Shown here in pieces: positions 11,119 to 22,223 of a stretch of 64,000 bases of DNA. The notes under the pieces are model-generated. The model saw only the letters and a list, made by a program, of their open reading frames with translations. It ran no database searches and had not been told where the DNA came from. This DNA is from Salvia splendens (Eukaryota; Streptophyta; Magnoliopsida; Lamiales; Lamiaceae): NCBI RefSeq assembly GCF_004379255.2, contig NC_056040.1, forward strand, positions 27,432,852-27,496,851. The letters run 5' to 3'. The first letter of the stretch is position 1, and every line of letters begins with the position of its first letter. The translations under genes and the position numbers were made by a program.

Positions 11119-11464
11119 TTCGCGTTGTTGCTCTTGTACAGAAATTAAGATAGAGAGAAAACTCGTTAAAACAAATGGGGCGAATGAAAATGACGTGCAA
11201 ATCACATATATATAGTGTTTCGAAAATTAAATAAAAAAATAAAAAATCGGCTGGCCGATCGCTCGCCGATCGGGAGCCTGCAATGGCGGTCAGCCGATCG
11301 ACTAGTACCTGGGAATCGGCGTGTGCTCGCCGTTTTTCTCACCGATTTGGCGCTCGTCTGCTGCAATGGTTCGGCGAGCGGACCGGCCAGCGCTGAGAAT
11401 CGGCTAGCCGGTCCGCTCGCCGCCATTGTGGATGCTCTTAATACTCTTACTAGTACAGTAGTAT

Positions 11465-12166
11465 AAGGCGAACATAGACATGATGAATAGGTAATTGGCT
11501 CAGCTAGCGAGTTCAATGGGTGAAATGAAGGGAAATTCAGGAAAACTCCCATCTACAGTCCATGTTCCTGAAAAGGCGAACGTGAGCAAGGTCACATTGC
11601 GGTCCGATACTGCCTATGAGGGACCCCAACAGAAGAGGTCCAACGGAGAGCCTAGTGGGACGAATATACTGAAGGATGTCGTCTCGAAGGGAGAGCTCAA
11701 CAGAACTCTACCTCAGATGCAGGATCCATTCTTTTTGGATAAAGCATCATTGGAAAAGAATGAAACAAGAGGCGTACTGCCCAGGAGAGACCCTCCTATG
11801 GAAACGGAACCCACGAAGGAGGCTCCAGCCCAGAATGTACCCAAGGAAAACTCCGGGAAGGCTGTTGAAGGACCGACTGAAGAGGCGAAAGAAAAAAAAC
11901 CATTCCCTTACCGGTTCGTGACCAAGAGGAAGAAGGAAAACCCAGTGGATTACATGTCAATTTTTGAGAAGCTGGATATCACCATACCATTCCTCCAAGC
12001 AGTGAAGCTACCCCCGCTTGGAAAATTTATCAAAGAATTCATAGCCGGGAAAGCCCAAAAGGATGGGAAGATCATGGTGGAAGGAATAGCGTCAGCAATT
12101 GTGCAAGAAAAACTACCGCCCAAGAGAGCAGACCCAGGTATGTTCACTTTGCCCATAACTATATGA
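11465..12166 (+). pseudogene. Element I: gag C-terminal/linker region leading into protease
   Basis: A stop (TAA at 11492-11494) precedes the open stretch 11495-12166. The encoded segment is a low-complexity linker followed by a conserved part with 'KPFPYRFVTKRKKENPVDYM' and 'KLPPLGKFIKEFIAGKAQ'. The same order is present in element II. The frame ends at 12164-12166 where a Gly codon (GGA in element II) reads TGA, just upstream of the protease active site. The product would be internal to a Gag-Pol polyprotein. Confidence 0.85.
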
Positions 12167-13375
12167 GATGTAAAAATCGAGCATGCAATGTGTGATCTGG
12201 GAGCTTCTATAAATGTTATGCCATTGTCAGTTTATAATCGGCTGAAGGAAGTAACGTTATCTAACACTAGAATATTAATCCAACTGGCTGATAGGTCATG
12301 TATAAGTCCTGAGGGTGTGTTAGAGAATGTGTTGGTGAGAGTACATGATTTTACTTATCCTGCTGACTTTTACGTGATCAAGATGGGTGAGTCTGAAGCT
12401 AGGGAGTCTAGCGGTATATTGTTGGGAAGGCCATTTCTTAGGACAACCAAGACAATTGTAGATATGGCTGAGGGAACAATTTGCATTGATTTTCATGGAG
12501 AAAAGTTTACCTTCGATATCAATGAGGCCATGAAAAAACCTATCGATTCTGAAAATCTATGCTATGTGGATGTAATTGACCCCCTAGTCCAAGATTTTCT
12601 TGAGACTGAATTATTGCAGGAAAAGCTACAAGCATTGGATGTATATGGGAAGGCTGATGTAGAGCCAGCTGCATGGTGTGACCTGATCAGTAGCCAAGGG
12701 TTAACTGATGAAGAGATAGAAGGAGCTATTAAGGACTTCTGCCAGAAATCAGAATTTATAAGAGCCGCAGGGGCTAAGCTACCAGTCAGTACAAATGAAT
12801 TTTCAGAGGGAGAATTAGAAAAGGAAAGGGATGCTGCAAGGAACCCTCTACCAGCAGACACACTTCTCCCACAAGTTGAATTGAAGAAGTTATCAGCAAC
12901 CCTGAAGTATGCCTTTCTCGGGGAGGAAAATTCATATCCGGTGATCATAAGCAGCAGCCTGACAAAGGAGCAAGAAGCAAGGCTACTGACCGTCCTAGGC
13001 AGGAACAAGAAAGTAATTGGATGGAGCCTTACATATTTGGTGGGAATAAGCTCTGACTTCTGCATGCATCATATTAGGCTAGAAGAAGAGGAGAAGGCAC
13101 ATCGAGATTCGCAGAGAAAGGTGAATCCCAACATGCGGGAGGAAATATTGAAGAAAATCTTGAAGTTGCTGTCATTAAGGATTATCTATTCGGTGCCCGA
13201 TAGCGAGTGGGTTAACCCTGTGCACATTGTTCCCAAGAAGTCCGGGATTCAGGTGGTTCAAAATGAGAGGAATGAGCTGATACCGACAAGGCTAGTCACT
13301 GGTTGGTGGATGTGCATAGATTACCGCAAGCTGAACGCCACGACCAGGAAAGACCACTTCCCTCTACTTCATTGA
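12167..13375 (+). pseudogene. Element I: aspartic protease and N-terminal reverse transcriptase
   Basis: The frame continues after the stop at 12166. 'CDLGASINVMP' near 12190 is the region of the retropepsin-like active site (D-L/S-G-A form), followed by 'GVLENVLVRV' and 'GILLGRPFL'. From about 13040 the reverse transcriptase begins, with 'IYSVPDSEWVNPVHIVPKKS' and 'CIDYRKLN'. A one-base frameshift near 13370 ends the ORF at 13373-13375. Protease cleaves the polyprotein in the particle. The gene is inactive. Confidence 0.88.
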
Positions 13376-14306
13376 CCAGATGTTGGAGTGACTGGCTGGG
13401 AAGAAGTACTTTTATTTTTTGGATGGGTACAGCGGGTATTTTCAAATCTACGTGAACCCTGAAGACCAGGATAAGAACACCTTCACCTGCCCGTTTGGAA
13501 CCTATGCGTACAGACGCATGCCGTTCGGACTTTGCAACGCTCCGGGAACATTTCAGCGATGCATGATGAGCATATTTTCTGATCTAATTGAGGAGTGTAT
13601 AGAAATATTCATGGATGACTTCACAGTCTACGGAGACTCTTTCGACTCATGCCTTCGTCATTTCGATGTAGTCTTGGAGAGGTGTCGAGCGAAGAGCCTA
13701 GTCTTGAATTTTGAGAAGTGTCATTTCATGGTCACAGATGGCATCGTCCTAGGGCAAGTGGTGTCAAAGAGAGGTATCCAGGTGGATCAGGCCAAAGTGG
13801 ACGTCATTTCCAAACTACCGTTCCCTACTGACCAGAAGGAAATAAGGGGTTTTCTGGGGCACGCGGGGTTTTATCGCCGATTTATTAAAGACTTCGCCAA
13901 AATTGCCCAACCCCTTACCAGACTTCTCCAAAACGAGGTGGAATTCAATTTTGATGATCAATGCAAGGCTGCTTTCAACTTGCTCAGGGAGAGGTTGATA
14001 TCTGCACCCATTATCCTGGCTCCTGACTGGGAGCATCCTTTCGAAGTCATGTGTGATGCTAGCGACTATGCAGTGGGAGTTGTGCTGGGTCAGAAGATCG
14101 AGGGAAGAAGGTATATAATTATCTATGTGTCTAAAACTTTAAATCAAGCCCAAAGGAATTATGATACCACTGAGAAGGAGATGCTGGCATGGTTTATTCA
14201 TTCGAGAAGTTTAGGCAGTACTTGTTGGGGTCAAAGGTCATCGTTTATACTAACCATGCAGCCATTAAGAACCTGGTTACCAAGAAAAAATCCAAACCCC
14301 GTTTAA
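13376..14306 (+). pseudogene. Element I: reverse transcriptase core and RNase H start
   Basis: A second stop (TGA 13389-13391, where element II has CGA) precedes the RT core. Visible motifs are 'FLDGYSGYFQI', 'MPFGLCNAPGTFQRCM', the catalytic 'FMDD' at about 13607-13618, and 'GFLGHAGFYRRFIKDF'. RNase H starts at 'VMCDASDYAVGVVLGQ' (about 14050). A frameshift near 14190 sends the reading out of frame after 'TEKEMLAW'. In an active element this enzyme copies RNA to DNA. Confidence 0.9.
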
Positions 14307-15817
14307 TCCGATGGGTACTCTTGTCACAAGAGTTCGATTGGGAGGTGGAAGACAAGAAGGGGGGTTGAGAATAAGGTTGAGGATCATATGAGCAGGATAG
14401 TGCAGGATGGGAATAGCGAGGAGGTGCGAGATCGATTTCCTGAGGAACACTTATCTGAAGTGATTTTCGCCGCTAGAAAAATTGACTGGGAAGGAGTGAT
14501 GAAGCTTACTGGCCAGGATGTGATAGAAAAAGGAAAGGAAAAAATAGGGTAGGAGCCATGGTATGCGGACCTAGTCAACTACTTAGTTTCAGGAGAGCTT
14601 CCAGAAGTGCCGAACGTCACCAAAGCTCAAAGAATGAAGATCAAGAGTGAAGCGAAATACTACTTTTGGGACGACCCGTACCTTTGGAAAGTAGGAGCCG
14701 ATCAAGTGATTAGAAGATGCGTTCCTAACTAGGAGCAGAGGGACGTATTGACACATTGCCACTCTTTGGCATGTGGAGGACACTTCGGTCCCAGGAAAAC
14801 GGCAAGAAAGATTCTGGATAGTGGATTTTATTGGCCAACCCTCAACAAAGATGTCTACGAATTCTGTAGAGGTTGTGAGCGTTGTCAACTGACCGGTGGA
14901 ATATCAGCACGAGATGAAATGCCACAAGTCCCGATCATTTTTTGTGAGTTGTTTGACATATGGGGGATGGATTTCATGGGGCCTTTTCCCTCGTCGTATG
15001 GGAACTTGTATATCTTAGTAGCAGTTTACTACGTCTCCAAATAGGTAGAAGCCATGGACACAAGTACGTGTGAAGCAAGAGAGGTAGCCAAGTTCCTCAA
15101 AAGTAACATTTTCAGTCGGTTCGGAGTACCAAGGGCCATAATATCCGATCAAGGCACCCACTTCTGTAACCGCACCATCGAAGACTCGATGAAGAAGTAC
15201 GGTGTGCACCACAGATTATCCAGCCCCTACCATCCGCAAGCAAACGGTCAAGCCGAGATCTCTAACCGAGAGATAAAGAAGATTCTGGAAAAAACCGTCA
15301 ATCCTTCTAGGAAAGACTGGAGCGTGAGGTTAGAGGATGCTCTATAGGCATATCGGACAGCCTATAAAACTCCCATAGGAATGTACCCATACAGAATTGT
15401 TTTTGAAAAGATGTGCCACTTACCCGTCGGGATTGAGCACCGAGCATACTGGGCAGTACAGCAAGTAAATGTGGATACTACAGCCTGTGAAGAGGAAAGG
15501 AAGCTGCAGTTGCAGGAGCTAGAGGAACTTAGATTGGAGTCGTTCGACTCAGCAATGTGGTACAAAGAGAGAACCAAGTTGTGGCACGACAGGAATCTGA
15601 GGACCAAGGATCTCCATGTTGGGCAGAAAGTACTACTTTTCCAGTCGAGACTGAAGCTCATGCCTGGGAAGCTCAAGTCGAAGTGGACAGGACCTTATGT
15701 CATCACTGCACTCCATTCTAATGGAGCAGTGGAGATTTCAGGGAGTCTTCCTAACTCTGAACCTTTTATTGTGAATGGGCATAGGCTAAAGGTATTTAGG
15801 GACAATAGTGATATGGC

Positions 15818-17638
15818 TAGGGGTGGGAAATTATACCAAAATACCGTAATACCGGACTTACCGTATCGGAAAAATACCGAAAATATTGATTTTTCGGTAT
15901 ACCGCAGTTTCCGGTACGGTATGATACCGTACCACAGTGTTTCGGTACGGTAACGGTATCATTTTTTCTATACCTTGGTATACCGCGGTATACCGAATCT
16001 ACGGTATTCCGGTATACCACGGTATACCGTGGTATATCGAATATTCGGTATACCGTGGTATACCGGTATACCGTGGTATATCGAATATTCGGTATACCGT
16101 GGTATACCGGTATAACGTGGTATACCGGTATACCGTGGTATACCGGTATACCGTGGTATACCGGTATATATATATAAAACTATCATTTTATGATACAAAA
16201 GTATCATTTTATCATCCAAAAAATCTAAAACTATCATTATTAAACAAAAGTATCATTTTATCATTTGAAACTATCATTTTATCCCTTCAAACTATCATTT
16301 TATGATGCAAAAGTATCATTTTATCATCTAAAAAATCTAAAACTATCATTATTAAACAAAAGTATCATTTAATCATTTGAAACTATCATTTTATCCCCTC
16401 AAACTATCATTTTATGATGCAAAAGTATCATTTTATCATCCAAAAAATCTAAAACTATCATTTTAAAACAAAAGTATCATTTTATCATTTGAAACTATCA
16501 TTTTATCCCCTCAAACTATCATTTTATGATGCAAAAGTATCATTTTATCATCCAAAAAATCTAAACTATCATTTTAAAACAAAAGTATCATTTTATCATT
16601 TGAAACTATCATTTTATCCCCTCAAACTATCATTTTATGATGCAAAAGTATCATTTTATCATCCAAAAAATCTAAAACTATCATTATTAAACAAAAGTAT
16701 CATTTTATCATTTGAAACTATCATTTTATCCCCCCAAACTATCATTTTATGATGCAAAAGTATCATTTTATCATCCAAAAAATCTAAAACTATCATTATT
16801 AAACAAAAGTATCATTTTATCATTTGAAACTATCATTTTATCTCCTCAAACTATCATTTTATGATGCAAAAGTATCATTTTATCATTCAAAAAATATAAA
16901 ACAATCATTATTAAATAAAAGTATCATTTTATCATTTGAAACTATCATTTTATCCCCTCAAACTATTATTTTATGATGCAAAAGTATCATTTTATCATCC
17001 AAAAAATCTAAAACTATCATTTTAAAATAAAAGTATCATTTTATCATTTGAAACTATCATTTTATCCCCTCAAACTATCATTTTATGATGCAAAAGTATC
17101 ATTTTATCATCCAAAAAATCTAAAACTATCATTATTAAACAAAAGTATCATTTTATCATTTGAAACTATCATTTTATCCCTTCAAACTATCATTTTATGA
17201 TGCAAAAGTATCATTTTATCATCCAAAAAATCTACAACTATCATTATTAAACATAAGTATCATTTTATCATTTGAAACTATCATTTTATCCCCTCAAACT
17301 ATCATTTTATGATGCAAAAGTATCATTTTATTATCCAAAAAATCTGAAACTATCATTAGTAAATGAACAAATCAAGAAACAAATTATTATTACTATTGTT
17401 GAATCTTTATTTCGGTATTACGGTATACCGTACCGTACCGCTATTACGGTATACCGTACCGTAATAACGGTTTGGTAACCGGTATCAAAAAATATCATAC
17501 CGAATTTTCGGTATACCGGAATTTCGGTATACCGAAAATTCGGTACGGTATCGGTATTGAATTTTTTCATACCGTACTTTCCGGTACGGTATGCGGTATG
17601 GCACGGTCGGTACGGTATACCGTACCGACCCACCCCTA
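15818..17638. mobile_element. Non-autonomous hAT element with palindrome arrays
   Basis: 1,821 bp with perfect 10-bp terminal inverted repeats TAGGGGTGGG / CCCACCCCTA and the 8-bp target duplication GATATGGC (15810-15817 and 17639-17646), diagnostic of hAT transposons. No transposase is present. The left subterminal 330 bp and right subterminal 230 bp are packed with GGTATACC, TACCGTACC and GGTACGGT palindromic words. The centre is a 112-bp minisatellite. Subterminal repeats are where hAT transposases bind. It inserted 19 codons before the pol stop of element I. Confidence 0.95.
16175..17380. repeat. Minisatellite, about 11 copies of a ~112-bp unit
   Basis: Each unit carries the words 'AACTATCATTTTAT', 'GATGCAAAAGTATC', 'CATCCAAAAAATCTAAA' and 'TATCATTTGAAAC'. 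Copies start at about 110-115 bp spacing. The first copy has GATAC for GATGC and some have ATTATTAAAC versus ATTTTAAAAC. It forms the core of the hAT element. Confidence 0.9.
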
Positions 17639-17695
17639 GATATGGCTGTGGTGGATGAGATTCCACTGCAACCACATACTCAGGTTTCATACTGA

Positions 17696-18318
17696 CCGGT
17701 AGGATAGTGATTGGAATTCCACTGGGCTAGCTCCTTTTAGGGACAATAGTAATATGCTGGCAAAGTAGAATTCCAATTTTCCTAAGGGAGATGTAAATAG
17801 TGTATATACGTAGTAGTTAATTTAATCTTTGCCTGTTAGTTAATTTTAAGAAAACCTAAAATTATTTTCGGACCTCAACTATTAATTTGGAGTATATACT
17901 GACCATCAGAATCCCATTTTGGTGAAACTCCTATTTTATTTAAGTGTCCTTTTTACTTTGTTTCTAACCTAGGAAAATATAGGGGGAAATCATTAAAGGG
18001 CCGAATTTGAATTGAGACTTTTTTTTTGCAGCTTTTGCAGGGTGACAGTGGCTGGCAGGGCTCGTGAGCAGAGAAACGAGAGGCAACGTCCAATCAGAGA
18101 CCAGCATTACCAACCGTCTCTCACTCGAATCGGCGCAACTTGAAAACCGCCTGCAGCTAGTTACAACCCACAACTGCCTATTCCAACTCCATAACCACAC
18201 CGTCTCTCCCATTTCATTTCAAAACCCTCACCTGCAATTTCTCTTTGAAAAATTTCTCACCATCTCTCCACAAACACCAAACCCCCACATTACACACAAA
18301 AAATCACAGATCTAAGCC
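17696..18318 (+). other. Element I spacer between pol and the extra ORF
   Basis: About 620 bp of noncoding sequence matched by the reverse complement of 59105-59740 in element II. It could hold a splice acceptor or internal promoter for the extra ORF. I cannot point to a specific site. Confidence 0.6.
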
Positions 18319-20822
18319 ATGGGAAAGAAAGCATGGGCAAAGAAAATCAAACCCACTTCAACCCGCAGGGAAGAAACTCCAGAATCACCACCGCCGCGGG
18401 AAGGAAGGCCGCCGAGCCCTCAACCAGAACCGCAACTACCGGAGCCGACTCCTCAGGCGCCAACAATGGTCTCCTTGGATGCAATAGCGGAATTCCTTCG
18501 ACAGCAGGACCCTAATAGAGATTGGGCGGCGGCGCTGGCCGGTTTTAGTCAAATTGGGGGAAAAGGGAGCATGACCGGAGAAACCCCATCTGAACCGATT
18601 GTGCAATCCACGGTACAACCACCCAGCTCCATTCCGACTTCCTCCGAAATTCCACCAGAAAGAGAATCTCCCTCAATTATCGCACCGCCTGAGTCTGCGG
18701 AACCTCCCAAACTCCACAACAGAGTGATTCGATGGAGGTTGACCACATCTCCGCCCATTACGATTCGACGCAGAAGAATGTGAAGCGAGAAGAAGAGAGG
18801 AGGAAAAGGGCTAGAAGGGAGGCGATGAACCAGAGAAAACACCAACAGCGGAACCCATTCTTCAAGAAGCAGCGAGGGAAGAGATAGATTTGAATGAGAC
18901 GGCCAAGAAACAAGGCTTAATGACTGATGACGAATTTCAGGCAATTTTGGATGGAGTGAATCAGAGGGAAGATGATACTGCCACGATGGTTGAGGATTTG
19001 GACCTCACATCTAGGGCAGTAGGAGAGGAAGAGCCAGAGTTAGAAACTCCCCAAACAGAGGTGGGGGAGAGTGATGAGCATATTGAGGAAGAGTCAGTAC
19101 CAAGAGCGGAGGTACCAGAACCAGTAGCACCTCCGGTGACGAAACCAAAGGCAGTCAAGAGGAAGTTGGTGTTGAAGCGCTATCCGAGGGCAGAGAGGCC
19201 GAGGCCAGAGAGGGTATCACAAAGATGTCTCGGAAAGTGGGCATCTAGCAAGGCGAACCCAAACACAGAGGCAAATCCGGTGGAGATCTTGAGTGATGAG
19301 GAAAGGGCTACTCCCACAAAACCTGGGGAGAAGTTTTTACCTACTACTGACTTAGAGGATACTGCAAGGGAAAACGAAGCGGTCTCTCCAACGCTGAGTG
19401 GCCAAGGTGAAGAGGCTGACGGGATGGCTGAGGGTCTGACCCTCACATCCAGGTCAGTAGGCCACAAGGAGACCAGTCCTACTGCCCAGGATCAATTTTC
19501 AACACAAGTTGAGAAGGAACCCGAAGAAAAGAAAGACGAGGATGATGGAGAGGAAGCTAGATATCAGGAAGAAAGGAAGCGAAAAGGGAAAGCTCTTATG
19601 AAGAAGAAACCCAGTGTCAAGAGGCAGCGCACAGCAAATACAGGCGTAGTCATAACTGAAGTCGTTCAGAGAACCCCACCAAGCCGCAGGGAACAGAGTG
19701 ATAGCGAATACGCTATCAGTGAAGAGTCGGACTCAGATAGCGACATATCCTTGGAGAATGGGAATCCGAACATCAATGTTAGGTTAGCAAAGGAGTTCTT
19801 TACCACATTCCGATTTAGGGTCACAACAGATTTGGATGAGGTTTCTATAAGTTTCCGGTTGTTTGGAGGGGAAATAAGTATGAATCTGATTGAGTGGACA
19901 GTAAGGTTGGGGATGTGCAGTCTGGAGGAGGCGATAGGATCGGAGTGGCAGAGCAGGGAACGGGGAATTCCCCGTAGGCACGTAGATTTCGAACCCCAGG
20001 AGGCGTGGGAAGAGTTAACTCACCCAGCCTCCGGGGAATTTGCATTCACTCTCTCTCGCTCAATCCATTTCAATAACCCAATCCTACGCCTAGTCCAGCT
20101 TCACTTGGACTTCAATTTGTTGGGGCAGTCGAACTCCGCAGTAAGAACATCAATGACAGAGTTATACCTTATGTGGTGCGCGAAGCGCGGAAGGAAATTA
20201 CATCTAGAATTCTGGACAACATACCAATGCCATCTAAATGCCACCCACCCAGCAAGAAACCTCACTCTCTGCCATATCTTGGGAAAACAACATCATCATC
20301 ACAGAGGCTGAAGGCTTATCTCCCCAGATCATGGTAGACCCCCCTGGGTTGTTTGACACCCCATTTTTCGTCCGGACGAATGCTGTGTACATGAGACAAG
20401 GAGTACCACGGTTTTACGTGATGGGTGAGGAGGCTATACTGACTGGGAGATTTGCAGCACATCCGGGGACACAAGATCAAGAGCAGAGACAGGCGAGGCT
20501 AGAGAAGGCAGTGGAAGAGTTGGCGGAAGAAAATCGACAAGCTAGGGCAGAGTTGGCTCGCCTGACTAACATGATGGAAGGAATCTTGAAGGAGTTGGGA
20601 ACGGGGAAGCTAGTGAGAGAAGCCGGACCGAGTGGCCACGGAGGCCGAACTAATGAACCACGAGTATCAGAGGAGGTAGTACCCGAGACAGAAGAAGCAG
20701 AGCAGAAAGAAGAAGCGGAACAAAAGAAATCTGAGGAAGAACCATCCGGAAACGAGGAAGAGGATTTGAAGGAACCACCTGCACCAGTCCCTGCACCGAG
20801 GAGGAGCAGGAGAAACGCGTGA
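18319..20822 (+). pseudogene. Element I: extra ORF downstream of pol (Athila env-position ORF)
   Basis: Starts 'MGKKAWAKK' at 18319. Pieces 18319-18783, 18890-20311 and 20238-20822 are one ORF broken by frameshifts. Order: basic N-terminus, Pro/Glu-rich low-complexity region, basic 'KRKGKALMKKK' (nuclear-signal-like), a conserved globular part ('VRLAKEFFTTFRFRV', 'ISFRLFGGEISM', 'LYLMWCAKRGRKLHL'), then a predicted coiled coil ('RLEKAVEELAEENRQARAEL') and an acidic tail. The globular part resembles the domain annotated in plants as putative transposon protein. It occupies the env-like position of Athila, but I see no signal peptide or membrane anchor. About 100 residues present in element II are deleted at about 19760. 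Confidence 0.8.
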
Positions 20823-20940
20823 CCACCATCCCACCTGACAAGTTAGCTTTTTTTTAAGTTTTAGTTTTTCGTTTTTCATTTTTATGTGTGTTTTTTTAGG
20901 TAATATAATCTGTGTAGTATGTAAGCAAACCCCTTTCATA

Positions 20941-21157
20941 ACACTTAGCCTATATAATAGTCTAAGTGTGAGAAGTAAAAGGTTTGCTATTTTGACGCAT
21001 GTGTTCGTGTTTTCTTTGTTTTGTTTTCGTGTGCATGTAGCTCACACTTAGCCTACTGCGTAGTCTAAGTGTGAGGAGTTTGGTATATATGTGTTATGTT
21101 TGTTGGGTTCTGTTTAGGTTTAAATTCACCCACTTAGCCTATTATATAGTCTAAGTG
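20941..21157 (+). repeat. Array of three 35-bp-type hairpins, element I 3' UTR
   Basis: Hairpins at 20941-20969, 21041-21075 and 21131-21157. Outer arms are CTCACACTTAG / CTAAGTGTGAG or shortened forms. Inner arms are CTAT/ATAG, CTA/TAG and CTAT/ATAG. Each right arm is followed by GAGAAG or GAGGAG, echoing the 'TAAGTGTGAGCAGTT' that abuts the 3' LTR at 22627. Spacing is roughly 90-100 bp. Homologous arrays are at 55882-56108 and 39897-40058. Confidence 0.85.
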
Positions 21158-21464
21158 TGAGAAGTTTTTAGTAGACGCATGTGTTTTGCTTGTTTGGTGT
21201 GTCTGTGTGTCAGCCATACTAGCCATTACCTTTTTCCACTTCACAGCTCTATCTGAGGGCAGACACTTGTGAAGTAGGAGGGGGGATGCAATGGCCAATA
21301 TGACATGTGTACATATGTGTTTTCTGTGTTTAGTATTTGTGTAGTGTCTAGGTCTAGTTTTTTTTCGTATGCGTGTTGATTGGTCTTAAAACTCAACTGT
21401 CTCGAGCTGACGGTGAGGGGAATTGAGGGAGATAAGACATGCTGGATAATGGAAACCGACCCCC

Positions 21465-22211
21465 TTAGTATCTCCTAGTCAGTATAGATGATGCGAGTAT
21501 GAGAGAAAAGCCCATCCTTAGAGACCAAACACAAAAGCCCTCTTTAAATGTGAGATAAAAGCCTAAAGTGGAACCACTTTCCACTAATTCAGGAAAGAAA
21601 AGAGTGGCTGCCACAAGTTGCCTAGGGTGAAGTGACCGCGTGTAGCAAACACTAAAGGCAGTAGGAAACTCCCCCTCCAAAAACAAAAAAAAAACTGTAG
21701 AACCCAACTTTCTAGCCGTATATACCCAAATATAACCTCTAGCCACTGGGACTGTTGTGTGCAAGGCATGAGGCCACTGGCCAGAAGGACATACAAGAAA
21801 GAAACCAACTGGAGCAAGAAATTGAGAGGCAAGGAGAAAAGCGACCAGGAAATCATTCCAGGTCTTAAAAAAAACAAGAAGGAATAAGGGTGGCGAAGCC
21901 ACGAAAAGAAGAAAAAAATGTGAAAAAATGGTCGAAAATACTTGACCACAAAAAAATAAAAAAAATGAGAAGGAACAAGGGTGGCAAAGCCCCAAGACGC
22001 TACTGACCAGTTGGGAAGCAACTTCAGAAAAGGTCCAGCCAAGCAGAAGTGACAGCCAAGAGCCTGAGCGCACACAGTTCCCCCGCATCAGAATAAAGTA
22101 ATGGTTTTTTAACCTTAGAGCCTTAGGAACAACCACCCAAACACTACAAGCCAACAGCCTCGTTACAAGCTTTAAAAACCTTCGGTAGTCACACGTGAGA
22201 TCTAAGTCCAA
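21465..22211 (-). other. Antisense ORF (248 codons) in element I 3' UTR
   Basis: A 248-codon reading frame antisense to the element, rich in Phe, Leu, Ser and Trp with several membrane-helix-like stretches. The matching position of element II (54497-54991, then 55370-55485 after a MITE) also stays open in the same frame with many substitutions. Some Tat/Athila-group elements are known to carry antisense ORFs, so a real gene is possible. T-rich sequence alone also gives hydrophobic frames. Confidence 0.35.
21568..21584 (+). other. Small conserved hairpin, element I
   Basis: GTGGAACCACTTTCCAC: six-base arms GTGGAA / TTCCAC around a five-base loop. The same place in elements II and III and the deleted element has a hairpin, with GTAGAA / TTCTAC arms in the III family. 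Confidence 0.65.
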
Positions 22212-22223
22212 AGCATCTGTGGT

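Larger units (their letters stand above)
5766..11437 (-). mobile_element. PIF/Harbinger element carrying only the Myb/SANT ORF
   Basis: Termini are GAGCATCTCCAATAG at 5766 and CCATTGTGGATGCTC ending at 11437, which are inverted repeats. Flanking triplets are TCA (5763-5765) and TTA (11438-11440), so the 3-bp target duplication is imperfect or decayed. About 3.7 kb of it is a later LTR element (7343-11017), leaving roughly 2.0 kb of Harbinger sequence. It encodes a disrupted ORF1 (Myb/SANT-like DNA-binding partner) on the minus strand. No DDE transposase is visible, so mobilisation would have required one elsewhere. Confidence 0.85.
14307..17695 (+). pseudogene. Element I: RNase H end and integrase, split by hAT insertion
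   Basis: The zinc-binding HHCC region of integrase is visible from about 14753 ('[12 protein letters not shown]' ... 'CRGCERCQ'), then catalytic acids in 'WGMDFMGPF', 'ISDQGTHFCN' and '[13 protein letters not shown]'. In-frame stops occur near 14552, 14730, 15042 and 15345, three of them TAG where element II keeps Trp TGG. The C-terminal part runs to 15817, where the hAT element sits. After it the frame resumes at 17639 and closes 'PHTQVSY' with TGA at 17693-17695, which matches the end of pol in element II. Confidence 0.9.

Noticed and set aside
16175..17380. CRISPR-like array
   Set aside because: Units are about 112 bp and repeated end to end without unique spacers, inside a plant hAT element. 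It is a minisatellite.
15937..17478. Open frames of 60-122 codons rich in 'KLSFY' across the minisatellite
   Set aside because: They are translations of a repeat whose unit happens to lack stops in one frame, with no homology and no promoter; they sit in a non-autonomous hAT element.
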